In this document: piece by piece, positions 54,990-64,000 of the stretch
Numbering within the stretch: position 1 is the stretch's first letter
Layout of the letters: each line of letters begins with the position of its first letter
Origin: Locusta migratoria
Taxonomy: Eukaryota > Arthropoda > Insecta > Orthoptera > Acrididae
Assembly (NCBI GenBank): GCA_026315105.1
Contig: CM048755.1
Location: 213,082,333 to 213,146,332, forward strand
Direction: 5' to 3'
DNA: 64,000 nt
Program-made: the position numbers and the translations under genes
Notes under the pieces: model-generated
The model's input: only the letters and a program-made list of their open reading frames with translations
The model's database searches: none
Told to the model about the DNA's origin: nothing

Positions 54990-55430
54990 TACAGATTGCA
55001 ACGATTCATTAAACTTGAGCTTATTCTTGTTTCGTTAATATTCATAATTGGGAACATTTGTTCAGAAAGGAACGCTGCTCATAACATTGCAACACATTTT
55101 AGGGCAAGTACATGAATCCTCAGGAATTCTTGTTCATCAAAGCCATCATATAAAGGAATTTAAATCACTACTGTAGACTAATGGTAATAGCAGTCGTCGA
55201 AATTGAATTGTACTGTAGTTCTGACAGCTCAATTTCGAGACTTGATGCGACATCCTCTGCGTGCAGAGAAAGAGGCATCATAAAATCTTTTGAGTGAACT
55301 TTTATTTCTTCAAACCTATCTTCGAAATTTTTATGTAATGACTGTGTACTCCCGGATATGGCCATAAGTACAATTAAATAAGGTATATTTTTGGTTTTCT
55401 TTCAGAATAAACAAGACGTGCCTCTTCAGA
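54990..55430 (-). pseudogene. hAT transposase C-terminus (GTF2IRD2/ZBED-like), degenerate
   Basis: Frame 55365-55168 reads STQSLHKNFEDRFEEIKVHS, then FMMPLSLHAEDVASSLEIEL and SELQYNS. This matches the F..RF.(D/E)...NPF..D.......E.(I/L)ELQ.(D/N)S segment before the dimerisation domain in GTF2IRD2-like hAT proteins. After stops, 55125-54995 gives EFLRIHVLALKCVAML, AAFLSEQMFPIMNINETRIS and SLMNRCNLYF, the counterpart of the hATC block (FGSTYLCEQ.FS.MN..K...R..L...HL). Stops and substitutions throughout. It lies wholly inside the bounded hAT element, so this is that element's own dead transposase. Confidence 0.75.
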
Positions 55431-55721
55431 TCGTGGCAATAGTGTTTTTAATTTAGTAATCAGTTCCCTTCTGTCTGTTCCTTCAGTCCCCTCGTGTGTT
55501 ACGGAATGTAGTGACACAGCTTTTATATTTATGGTAGAGTGTTATATTAAGCATTGTGGTTTCTCATCAGCCTTAAAAAATCTTCCTATTAAGCACTAAA
55601 AATGTTACACATAAATCCAAACCTTTCGTGCTCTTGCTAAACTTTCGCGTTGTCTCTGTGACGCCGCGGCACCGGGGCGCGCAAGCACTAAGTGCTCGAG
55701 TTGGAGAGGCCTGTGCTAAGA

Positions 55722-56105
55722 AATGATGAGAAATGTAATTCGTATCGCTGAAGGTCGATTCGAAATTCTTCAGAGGCGTTTGTGTGGTATATAAAAGTGC
55801 ATGAACCAAGCAGGTATATATGGCCATTTCTGCAAATTCTTGAGACAAGTTTCCGAGGAGATTTAATGTCCAAAGGTTATCTTTTGATTTCGTTAAAAAA
55901 TTTCTCCTCGTAAATTCCCAGAGCTATAAAATTGAAAAAAAATTCTCATACGCAGATGGTCCTAGAGCGCAATTCGAGCAGGCGACTGACGCCGTCGTTC
56001 CATCAGGTGTTACACGAGGAGTCACAGAGTCTCAAACACGCTGCCGACAGCGGCTCTTGCTCTCCGTGATATTCAGTGCTGAGCCACGCAACGCATCACG
56101 ATAGA
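55722..56105. other. Unassigned DNA
   Basis: A frame at 55573-55848 (minus) crosses the hAT end and is not meaningful. Nothing else seen. Confidence 0.3.
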
Positions 56106-56784
56106 CCGGGTGATCAAAACGTCAGTATACATTTGAAAACTTAACAAATCACAGAATAATGTAGATAGAGAGGTAAAAATTGACACACATGCTTGGAATT
56201 ACATGGGGTTTATTAGAACCAAAATGCAGGATGGCGCTCCACTCCATATTGGTAGACGCGTGAAAGATCTCTTGTGCGCGTCGTTTGGTGATGATTGTGT
56301 GCTCAGCCGCCACTTTCGTCAGGCTTGGCCTCCCAGGTCCCCAGAGCTGAGTCCGTGCGATTATTGGCTTTGGGGTTACTGAAGTCGCAAGTGTATCGTG
56401 ATCGACCGACATCTCAAGGGATGCTGAAAGACAACATCCGACGCCAATGCCTTACCATAACTCCGGACATGCTTTACAGTGCTGTTCACAACATTATTCC
56501 TCGACTACAGTTATTGTTGAGGAATGATAGTGAACATATTGATCATTTCCTGTAAAGAACAACATCTTTACTTTGTCTTAATTTTTTATGCTAATTATTG
56601 CTTTTCTCATCAGATGAAGCACCATCTGTCGGACACTTTTTCGAACTTTTATTTTATTTTATCTTTGGTACTAATAAAACCCCATGTCATTCCAAGCATG
56701 TGTGTCAATTTTTACCTCTCTATCTACATTATTCCGTGATTTACTAAGTTTTCAAATTTATACTGACTTTTTGATCACTCGGTA
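56106..56784 (+). mobile_element. Mariner-like deletion derivative with ~108-bp TIRs
   Basis: Left CCGGGTGATCAAAACGTCAG ... GACACACATGCTTGGAATTA and right (complement) CCGAGTGATCAAAAAGTCAG ... GACACACATGCTTGGAATGA are inverted repeats of about 108 bp with some ten differences. Between them is only the last third of a transposase, so the element lost its 5' coding part and is non-autonomous. Exact ends and target duplication are ambiguous. Confidence 0.8.
56216..56555 (+). pseudogene. Mariner-like transposase, C-terminal third
   Basis: Reads DGAPLHIGRRVKDLLCASFG, DDCVLSRHFRQAWPPRSPEL, SPCDYWLWGY then a stop, and KSQVYRDRPTSQGMLKDNIR, ITPDMLYSAVHNIIPRLQLL and SEHIDHFL before the terminal stop at 56553. 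WPPRSPELSPCDYWLWGYLK is the third-acid block of this DDE family. The G..PLH near the start is the end of the second-Asp block, whose Asp appears as DGAP. One in-frame stop (at the GYL position, 56379-56381) breaks the frame. The N-terminal HTH and first Asp are missing. Confidence 0.75.
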
Positions 56785-58763
56785 TTACAAATGTTGTCGC
56801 TTATACAAAGAACGGCATTCCTTGGGTCCAAAAATTTAATTTTTTATCTCAGTGTCTCATCATACATAACGATTATTCTATAAGGATCATGGAAATGGAA
56901 AAGGAATGTTAAGTGAATTTAGTGAACCAAATCATTACCTCTTGTGGAAGTAATTACACGGTCACAATGTTGCCAAATATTTGCCACGATATTGCCAGTT
57001 CTACTCTGAGCTGGGAAGAGCGTTGTAGCGATAAGCAATGCGAAAACCATGCGCGTCTCATGCGCATTCCAGACGGGAGTCGTGGTTTTGGTAAAAAATG
57101 CGACGATATCTGCTGATAATTCCGAATTCGCTGTTTACGCTGTCGATATTTAAAACGTCCAATTATTCATAATCCAGGATTCCAAATATAATAATGTTCG
57201 TAATTTCAGCGAAGTGATAGCAAATTTAGTCATAATAGAATCTTTCATAAAGCATACACAATTTCAAAGATTGAGCTATATAATCCGCCATCACGTTATT
57301 GGTTTGCCTCAAAATACAAAGGAATGAAACGCCTACTTTGTTAGATCACGACGAAAGCTTACTTTCTTGCAACGAAAATTTACTGTAAATCATACAAGTT
57401 GAATTTCATGACTCCTGTGAAACTAAAGAAATACGTTACTCTAGATGGAAGCGAGAAGAAACATAGAGTAAACTAATTATTCGCTCGCGTACTGTAATCA
57501 ATTCATCTGAGAATTCAAAAGAAAAAATATTAAAAATTATTTACATTAACGCAGGAACTTAATTCTAGATATGGGAAATGTGCAATTTCGCGCTTATTCA
57601 TCTTCATTGAAATATATGTAATATATAGGTTACTAACAAGCCTGTTCACTGCTTTCACACCGTTACATTCATGTTTGGTTAAGAAATAATGAAAATGATT
57701 CAAACCCGTGTCTGTGATGGAGCCTTCGAATATTTACATCCAACATTTAAATGTGTTGTTGTTTGATAAATATTTGTAAATCAGACTACAACGCCTGCTC
57801 CCACGAGTTGTTGGGTCTATGTATTAAGGAACCTTACAAATCGTATTCGAAATCGAATGTATAAAGATCAAGAAACTCTTGATTTTCAGAAATGTCAATA
57901 TCGGTTAACATAGCAGGGTAAACGAAATCAAGTAGAAACCCAAACAGCAGTAGATTAATATCAGACATGGCCATCCCTTAGAATAAAGTCACTACAACCA
58001 GCAACTGAGCCACGAACAAGTCATGGTCTTGGCTACAAATTTGTAGCTATACACAGCAAAGTACCCCAGTTACTTATATCATGTAAAACCATCAATCAAC
58101 CATTGTTCTGGGTTCACTGGTAAAGTGCAGCGTTAAAAATGCGTGTAAGCAAAGCTTTTGTGACTGAAGAAATATCAATAATGATTGAACTAATAACAAA
58201 CTAGTCTTCAAGGATGTTTCCTGCATTAAAGAAGGTTGTTAACAATTGAAATAGTAAATTAAACAGATACTCCGTTTCGTTTCCACATTGCAAAGAGTTT
58301 TCTTGTAATTTTGTTAATGGATGTCGCTTGAGGAAAGGAAAAGGCCAAACACATCACAAGTCCAGTGGTATCTTAGATATCAAGTATTTTTAGTTTAGAT
58401 CACCAGACGAGCATGGTGCCATAGAAGTAACATGACACTGCTGCATTCGTCTCTGCTATTGGTCTTTTGGTAGTTAATGTAGAGTGTAGGCAATTCATTA
58501 TATGAAATACAAAAGTGTTTACAATTTAAGCGTGGAACGACCTTCCCAGAGTGAAAAATTAATGTCAAGTAAATGTGACCACTGTACAGATTAAATTACC
58601 AATATGAAAGGGGACTATTACGGAAATTTAGCTACATAACTCAGTACAGTTGATTGAAGTGCGTAAAATATCACATAGTTGACTAACATAATTAGCAATA
58701 CCGGCAAGTCTCCAATGTACTGGCAATAGGAAGACGTTATTTGATCGTTCAAATCGCCCTCAC
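56785..58763. other. Long unassigned AT-rich stretch
   Basis: About 2 kb with no SINE, LINE or transposase signal. Only short random-looking frames (56913-57116, 58618-58809). Confidence 0.3.
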
Positions 58764-58772
58764 GCCTATTCA

Positions 58773-58972
58773 CAGCCGCGCGGAGTAGTTCCGTCGTGTA
58801 ACGTGCCATGTCATGGATCGCGCAGCCGCTCTCGCCTCAGATTCGAGTCCTCCCTCGCGCATGGGTGAATCTGTAGTGCACAATGTAAGAACGTTTAAGT
58901 AGTGTGTAAGTTTAGGAACCAATGACTCTAGTAGTATGGTCCCATAAGCATTTACACACATTTAAACATTTT
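58773..58972 (+). repeat. SINE-D, full length
   Basis: 9-bp duplications GCCTATTCA (58764-58772, 58973-58981). Head CAGCCGCGCGGAGTAGTTCC, B box CAGATTCGAGTCCTCCCTCG, tail ATTTACACACATTTAAACAT. Confidence 0.92.
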
Positions 58973-59188
58973 GCCTATTCATAGCCTGCTGCAACTGATC
59001 TTCAGCCGTGCTGCGGTGATAATTCCTGTATAAGGGAAGGCCTCAGTCTAACAGCACATTACTACACCATTGAAAAATGCAGATGAATTGCAAAAGTATC
59101 ATCATCAAGTTGCAGCGGAAGCTGATTTTAATAAAAAGCAAAATTAGTGAAGAACGACGACTTGCTCCAAATTGTTAAGCAACAAATA

Positions 59189-59694
59189 TACAGGGTTCCC
59201 CATTTATCTTGACCACCAAAAATATCTCTGGAACAACAACAGCTATTGTAAAACGATTTTCACTGGTATCAATGTAAGGCAGAGGCTCATGAATGTAAAT
59301 ATTTTGAAACATTCTAAAACGAAAGCATATGTATATTTAATACAACATTATGTGTTTTTAAATGGGCAACCTACATTATTTCATCAGCAATCTATAGTAT
59401 GACAAATCACATAAACAATGGCGTTGGCGCGAGTAGCGCACGTCCTGAGATTCAGGCTGCTCAGAACGTGCGTTTACGTCATTTGTCATCCTATAGTTTA
59501 CAGATGAAATAATATAGTTGTCCATTTAAAAACACATAAATTTGTGTAAAAAAGACGTATGTTTCGTTTTATAATGTTCCAAAATATTTACATTTTGGTC
59601 CCTGCCTTACACTGATACCGGTAAAAGTCCATTTACAATAGCTTAGTTGTTTCAGAGTCATTTTGGGTGGTCAAGATAAATGGGACACCCTGTA
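59189..59694. mobile_element. Palindromic MITE, ~230-bp arms
   Basis: Left TACAGGGTTCCCCATTTATC ... and right (complement) TACAGGGTGTCCCATTTATC ... are inverted over nearly the whole 506 bp (for example ATGACAAATCACATAAACAA versus ATGACAAATGACGTAAACGC near the centre), with a short loop around CCTGAGATTCAGG. TA flanks both ends, fitting a Tc1/mariner-type target. No ORF. Moderate arm divergence implies an old insertion. Confidence 0.85.
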
Positions 59695-60034
59695 TACTGC
59701 ACACTCTTGTCCTGAAACGGACTGTATTCACTTCCAGTCTGGTAAGATACACCATTCCATTTTTGGAAAACAGGGTAAATAATCAAATATTAAAAAAAGT
59801 TATTGTATCTCTGTTTCAGATGCCAATATAAAGCTATTTGTGAATAAGTTAAATATGTGACATCTTATTGTACTTAGTTAACAATTTATATAGGTACTGC
59901 GTTCTATTCCACAACTTTATTGCGTTTGATACCCGAGAGTTGCATTATATTAAATATATTAAGTAGTTACCTATCAGCAACAAAATTAGCTTAATGCAAT
60001 TTCTGGTGCAGTGCTAAATGTATCATTTATTTCC

Positions 60035-61690
60035 GGGTTCGGACATCGGCGTTGTAAACTGATAATCATGAAGACGTCAGTGTTTTACGTCTCTGTATAC
60101 CTAACGAGCTCGATCAAACACCTAAGCTTTGCTTGGTTAACAGTGGGTTCAAATTCATATCATGAACAACAACTCATCATGTCATTATATGAATGTGAGA
60201 AGGTATATGACTTGTCACTTGCCGACCGCGGTGGACGAGGGGACTGAGGCGCTCCAGTCACGGTCTGCACGGCCACTACGGTCGGGGGTTCGAATCCCCC
60301 CTCGGGCATGGATATTTGTGCCGTTCTTAGGATTAGCTAGTTCATAAGTAGTTTGTAAGTTTAGGGACTGATGACCCCGTAGTTAAGTCCCATAAGCTAT
60401 ACAAACAAACTTGTCACTTATTCTAATGACATTTAATTTACAAATGTTACTGTCCCATGTCTAGTAACGTGTATTCTAATATTCGTTGTATATCGGTTTT
60501 GGTTTACATGTGTACTGACTAACATAAGGAGAAAAGTTCTATAGTGTCTTTTGTGGTACCTATCGTGTGTCGTCTGTGATTGTACAGCGCAGGGTTGCGA
60601 TGACCTACGACACAGCGTTGCTATGTTGGTTACATACTGTCAAGTGCAGTCAACACATTGGTATTCAGGGGTGACCCACCTTGTTTGGCTGTCAAGTGTA
60701 CCTAAGAGATGTATACATTGCAGTGAGAGCAAGTGGACAGCAAGATATATGAGGCACAAGGCTATAAAACATTTAGAAGTGTGCTTGTATGCCTCAATAT
60801 CTACCATTCAGGTTTAACTACGTTTGAAGCACCGATTTTACCAATATATTTCTTCTGAATTTACTCATATTCGTCTTCAAGACTTGAAATGTTAATATAT
60901 TATGTTTCCGATTTAAACATAAAAGACACAAAGCTAATCTTCTACGAGACTAAGTTCTGAGATTATGAAAATTACAATCAGGGTAACAATATAGCTGATC
61001 TCGTTGCATATACTCTTCGGTGTAATTCAAATGTAATTCTTCAAGTAGCTATAATCGCGAAAGATTTGATACTTCATGTCATGAAAAAATATACAATCGC
61101 AATGCTAATTTGGCAGAGGTAGCCATAATATAACTTTTATAACCAGTGAAATTGGTTCTATTCGTCGTAAAATCTTGCTTTTGATTTTTAGCAAATAGAA
61201 TTCAGTTCCATAGAAACTATTTTCAGTGCAAATTTATCTTGTGCCTGACACGTTAAAATTTTATCCATGTACAAATACGTTCTTTATAACATGACATGCC
61301 TCTTTCGTATATTTGTCATTTTCTTTCATTTAAGATCATTCGTGATATTTTTTCTTCAAAACTGAAGATGGTTACTGTGTAACTGAAATCGATTTGATTA
61401 AAATAAAAAGCAAGGTTTTACGACCAATGCTGCCCATTTCACTGATTATAAAAATCATTTTGTGCAGATAAAGGAATCCAATCTTAAAATAATTAGTATC
61501 CGTAAGTGTTGAAGAAGCTATGTTATGAGCTGATGGGCGTGTCCTCATATGGAGACAAGCTCTTGAATCCATGGACCCTGCATTTCTGCAGGGGACTGTT
61601 AAAGTTGGTGGAGGCTGTGTAATGTTTTTGTGGGAGTGTGCGTTTGGAGTGATATGGGAGCCCTGATACGTCGAGATACGACTCTTACAT
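60035..61690 (+). repeat. ~2-kb interspersed repeat, copy 2 (with Tc1-like segment)
   Basis: Matches the minus strand of 52268-50210 throughout. Its last part (61521-61690: GAGCTGATGGGCGTGTCCTC, GGAGACAAGCTCTTGAATCC, GACTGTTAAAGTTGGTGGAG) aligns with the Tc1-like transposase stretch at 50390-50220. Contains the SINE-A at 60221-60408. Lacks the 283-bp insert of copy 1. Confidence 0.85.
60221..60408 (+). repeat. SINE-A, tail-truncated, nested
   Basis: Perfect 11-bp duplications ACTTGTCACTT (60210-60220, 60409-60419). Ends at TATACAAACAA without the ACATTTGA unit. Confidence 0.93.
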
Positions 61691-61985
61691 GTGAGTGTGA
61701 GAAGGTATATGATTTGTCACTTATTGTAATGAAATTTTATTTACAAGTGTGATTGTCTCAGCTTTAATAACGTGTATTCTAATATTTATTGTATGACGGA
61801 ATTTACATAAGGTCTGATTGCCATGAGGATCAATGCTCTCTAGTGTCTCTTGTGATACGCATTGTGTATAGTCATGCGACTGTACCCCACAGGGGTTTGT
61901 TGCTAAGAAAACCTGCAACACAGCTACGTCAGTTGGCTGGCGTTTGGCAGTGACCCACTTTTTTGCTATCAAGTGTACATAATCT
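61691..61985 (+). repeat. ~2-kb repeat, partial copy 3
   Basis: GTGTGAGAAGGTATATGATT, TTGTCACTTATTGTAATGAA, AACGTGTATTCTAATATTTA and GTGACCCAC repeat the order seen at 60195-60700, with more divergence. It starts exactly where copy 2 ends, so the locus restarts in direct orientation. Confidence 0.75.
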
Positions 61986-62629
61986 GATTCGCAAATTAAT
62001 CTGGTCTTTGCACACGGAGAAGAAGGGAACACAGAAACAGTGTCGAATAACTCCCTTTTTCTTAATCAGTGCACGCTTCCTCAGACTGACGTCACTTCCT
62101 GGACGGACTGCTATGTTGCTATTGCCAAATGGTCGGTTTCTTTTTCTTTTCTTTTTTTCCTGACATACCGTGTGCATTCGAAATAGCATTTTAGGATCAT
62201 TCTTTGATGATGTCATAAACTTTTAGTAGTAACGAAATAACGTGAACTTATCTTTTGAGATGAGGACACTAATCCGGAAACAACTGAGGCAAAGTTATAA
62301 GCGAAAATCTGCTATATATTCAAGCTCCGTCTTAGCCTCGCGTGTCACTCAAGTTAAGGTTCTAAACTTCTGATCTCTGACATAACGAACGGAATTCCCA
62401 ATGAGTACGCCCCAGTACCTTGAAATAAATTCCGTTGTTGATGCAAAAGTAACAACGCACGGGACTTGATGTCAGATAAACCGAAAATGTTAAGTCTGCG
62501 ATACAGTAATAAAAATTCCATAGACTTGCACAAGTTTCAGTAGCTGTTACATTTACAAGAATTGTTCAAAATATTGTCACCCATTGGCAATGCATGGGTG
62601 GCATCTACCCAGAAGTAATGCCATACCCG
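61986..62629. other. Unassigned DNA
   Basis: Nothing recognised. A CT-rich tract lies at 62139-62160. Confidence 0.3.
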
Positions 62630-63345
62630 CTACTACTACTACTGCATGAATACTCTGCAAATCACATTCAGGTGCATGGCAGAGGATTCATCGAATCAGT
62701 TTCATAACATTTCTCTACGATACCATTCTGTAACTGCGCGCGCGAAAAAGAAACATCTACGTTTTCGGTCCGATCTCTCTTATTCTATGCAGGCTGGTGC
62801 TAACAAAATCTGTTCTCAGTCGGAAGACAAATTTGGTGAAAGAAATTTCGTAGGTAAATCTCGCCTCAACGAATAACGTCTTTCTTTTAATGATTTGCGC
62901 CAGAACTTATGCATAATTTCCGCGACACTCTCTCCCCTATATCACGACTATACAAAACGAGTTGCCCCTTCTCCTAACTTTCTCAAAACCACTCGTCAGT
63001 CCCACTTGGAGGAAATCCCACAATGAGCAGCAATACTACAAATTAGGACGTACAGGTGTAGTTTAGATAGGTTCTTTAGAAGACTTGTTCCATGTTCTAA
63101 GTTTTCTGCCAGTGAAACGTTGCCTTTGGTTCGCCTTCCCTACAATATTTCGTTCCCAATTTAAGCTGTTTGTAATTGTTATTCCTATGTATTTAGTTGA
63201 ACTTACGGCCTGTAGATCTGACTGATTATAGTGTAAAAGAAGTTTAACGGATTTCTTTTAGTACTCATATTGATGACTTCACACTTATCATTATTTAGGG
63301 TCAACTACTAAGTTTTGTACTATGCTGATATCTAAATCTAGTATC
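62630..63345 (-). pseudogene. Jockey-like LINE 3' end, third copy
   Basis: On the minus strand: MSTKRNPL (near 63270), SSTKYIGITITNSLNWERN, IVGKANQRQRFTGRKLRTWN, YCCSLWDFLQVGLT, and toward the 3' end a stretch reading like CFFFARAVTEWYRREM. The end is GTGATTTGCAGAGTATTCAT (complement) followed by a (GTA)n tail at 62630-62645. Many stops. It matches the copies at 415-1182 and 33306-34035 but has a different tail repeat. Confidence 0.8.
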
Positions 63346-63789
63346 CCCGCTGGTGTTTGAATAATGATGCTGCCTGCAAGAATTATTGCTTTTAGAACAT
63401 CTTCAGTTTTTGCAGGAGTCTCGTATACGAAATTTTCACACTGCCCAAGGAGAATAAATCATGCAAACGACTTGGCCGTAGAACGGGACCTCATTTTCCT
63501 ACTCTCTTTTCATATGTGAGTAAACTCTCAATCTACTGTCAAATTGGGCTCCATCATGTTTGAACAACGTTTTTCACGAATACGAAGTGGGATAGCTTCC
63601 AGGAACCTATAGTAAAACGTTAAGTGTAGAGGTATTACATTGCAATAGTTATCAAAACGGTAGGGCCTATTCGCTAATACCTTCCCACCATCGATGTGTA
63701 ATTCGAATTGATATATATCTGAAAGTTTTTATCATCGTCATGGAATCGCTCAGTAGCTACAGAGACAAAGAGAAAACTCGTGATCAGTA
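63346..63789. other. Unassigned DNA, possibly older LINE sequence
   Basis: May continue the upstream part of the minus-strand LINE, but I cannot confirm motifs. Confidence 0.25.
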
Positions 63790-64000
63790 AAAAGTAATCT
63801 ACATCTGTATCAATACTTCCCAATCCAAATGACGGTGTGAGGCGGAGGGTACTTTGCCTACCATTGTCACTGCTTCATATTTCAGTCGCGTATGGTTCGC
63901 GGGAAAAAATGATTGCCCGTATGCCTTTGTGTGTGGACTAATGTCTATGATCTTATTCTTGTGGTCGCTTCGCGAGACATACCTAGGAGGAAGCAACACG
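63790..64000 (-). pseudogene. Jockey-related LINE fragment running off the window
   Basis: The minus frame 63999-63799 reads LLPPRYVSRSDHKNKIIDIS, PHTKAYGQSFFPANHTRLKY and so on, then a 3' end ATACAGATGTAGATTAC. The block YVSRSDHKNKI...SFFP corresponds to YIGRNDHQNKMREI...SFFPRAIREWN in the family at 33306-34035. It is a related but distinct LINE family. The rest lies beyond the window. Confidence 0.6.

Larger units (their letters stand above)
54418..55713 (-). mobile_element. hAT-type DNA transposon with decayed transposase
   Basis: The left end CAGGCCTCTCCAACTCG and right end CGAGTTGGAGAGGCCTG are exact 17-bp inverted repeats. The perfect 8-bp duplication TGCTAAGA flanks both (54410-54417, 55714-55721). 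Subterminal GC-rich segments (54440-54580, 55660-55690) surround AT-rich internal DNA that includes a hAT transposase C-terminus on the minus strand. The ~1.3-kb total includes a SINE-A. Confidence 0.92.

Overview
This window looks like repeat-dense, gene-free DNA from a very large insect genome. A grasshopper or locust (Orthoptera, Acrididae, Schistocerca-like) is the best guess. That is an inference from the kind and density of repeats and from my memory of similar SINEs in such genomes; nothing in the window proves the species. The DNA is AT-rich, with no operons, no bacterial-style gene packing and no convincing intact host gene. Nearly every recognisable coding segment is a decayed piece of a transposable element.

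The dominant feature is a set of about 48 short tRNA-derived SINEs of roughly 200 bp. I sort them by head into SINE-A (head GCCGGCCGCGGTGGCCGAG), SINE-B (GGAGCGGCCGAGCGCATTGAG), SINE-C (GGAGTAGCCGAGCGGTCTAAG, then a GAGCGCGCGGTTGCTCGCCG block) and SINE-D (GCCGCGCGGAATAGCCGCG). The different type II (Leu/Ser-like) heads, each with pol III A and B boxes, share one central core (GTAAGTTTAGGGACTGATGA, then TTAAGTCCCATA) and one 3' tail built from an ACATTTGA unit. Many copies have target-site duplications (TSDs) of 8-15 bp. A longer, unrelated tRNA-SINE (SINE-E) lies at 5.8-6.1 kb.

Layout. 0-1.8 kb: a Jockey-like LINE inserted in a SINE-B, and a SINE-B inside a SINE-D. 3.6-5.7 kb: a degenerate PIF/Harbinger element with a MADF-BESS protein (minus) and a DDE transposase (plus) arranged head to head. 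5.8-11.5 kb: SINE-E, a mariner N-terminal remnant and mostly unassigned DNA. 12.6-15.0 kb: a hAT-type element with a perfect 8-bp TSD, followed by an unidentified coding-like relic split by a SINE. 16.2-20.8 kb: segmental repeats in A...B-A'-B order and three fold-back elements. 22.2-24.1 kb: a Harbinger-type non-autonomous element splitting a SINE-D at TAA. 25-29.6 kb: SINEs, a LINE 3' end and two Helitron-like 3' ends. 30.2-34 kb: three LINE 3' fragments, one with a 267-bp internal hairpin. 35.5-39 kb: remnants of a DUF4817-type transposon, a hAT transposase and a possible retroelement ORF, all cut by nested SINEs. 39-42 kb: essentially nothing recognisable. 42.7-43.8 kb: a Tc1 relic. 45-48 kb: SINEs. 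49.8-52.5 kb and 60.0-62.0 kb: inverted copies of one ~2-kb repeat linked to a Tc1-like transposase. 54.4-55.7 kb: a second hAT element. 56.1-56.8 kb: a mariner-like element with long TIRs. 59.2-59.7 kb: a palindromic MITE. 62.6-64 kb: two minus-strand Jockey-like fragments.

The elements do not form a pathway. They record successive transposition, and nesting gives a relative order: many SINE-A copies sit inside older SINEs, hAT elements, Tc1-linked repeats and transposase relics, so SINE-A appears to be among the youngest families here. Stretches without an entry (for example 1-258, 24764-25077, 27010-27593, 32161-32740 and 58973-59188) show nothing I can assign.
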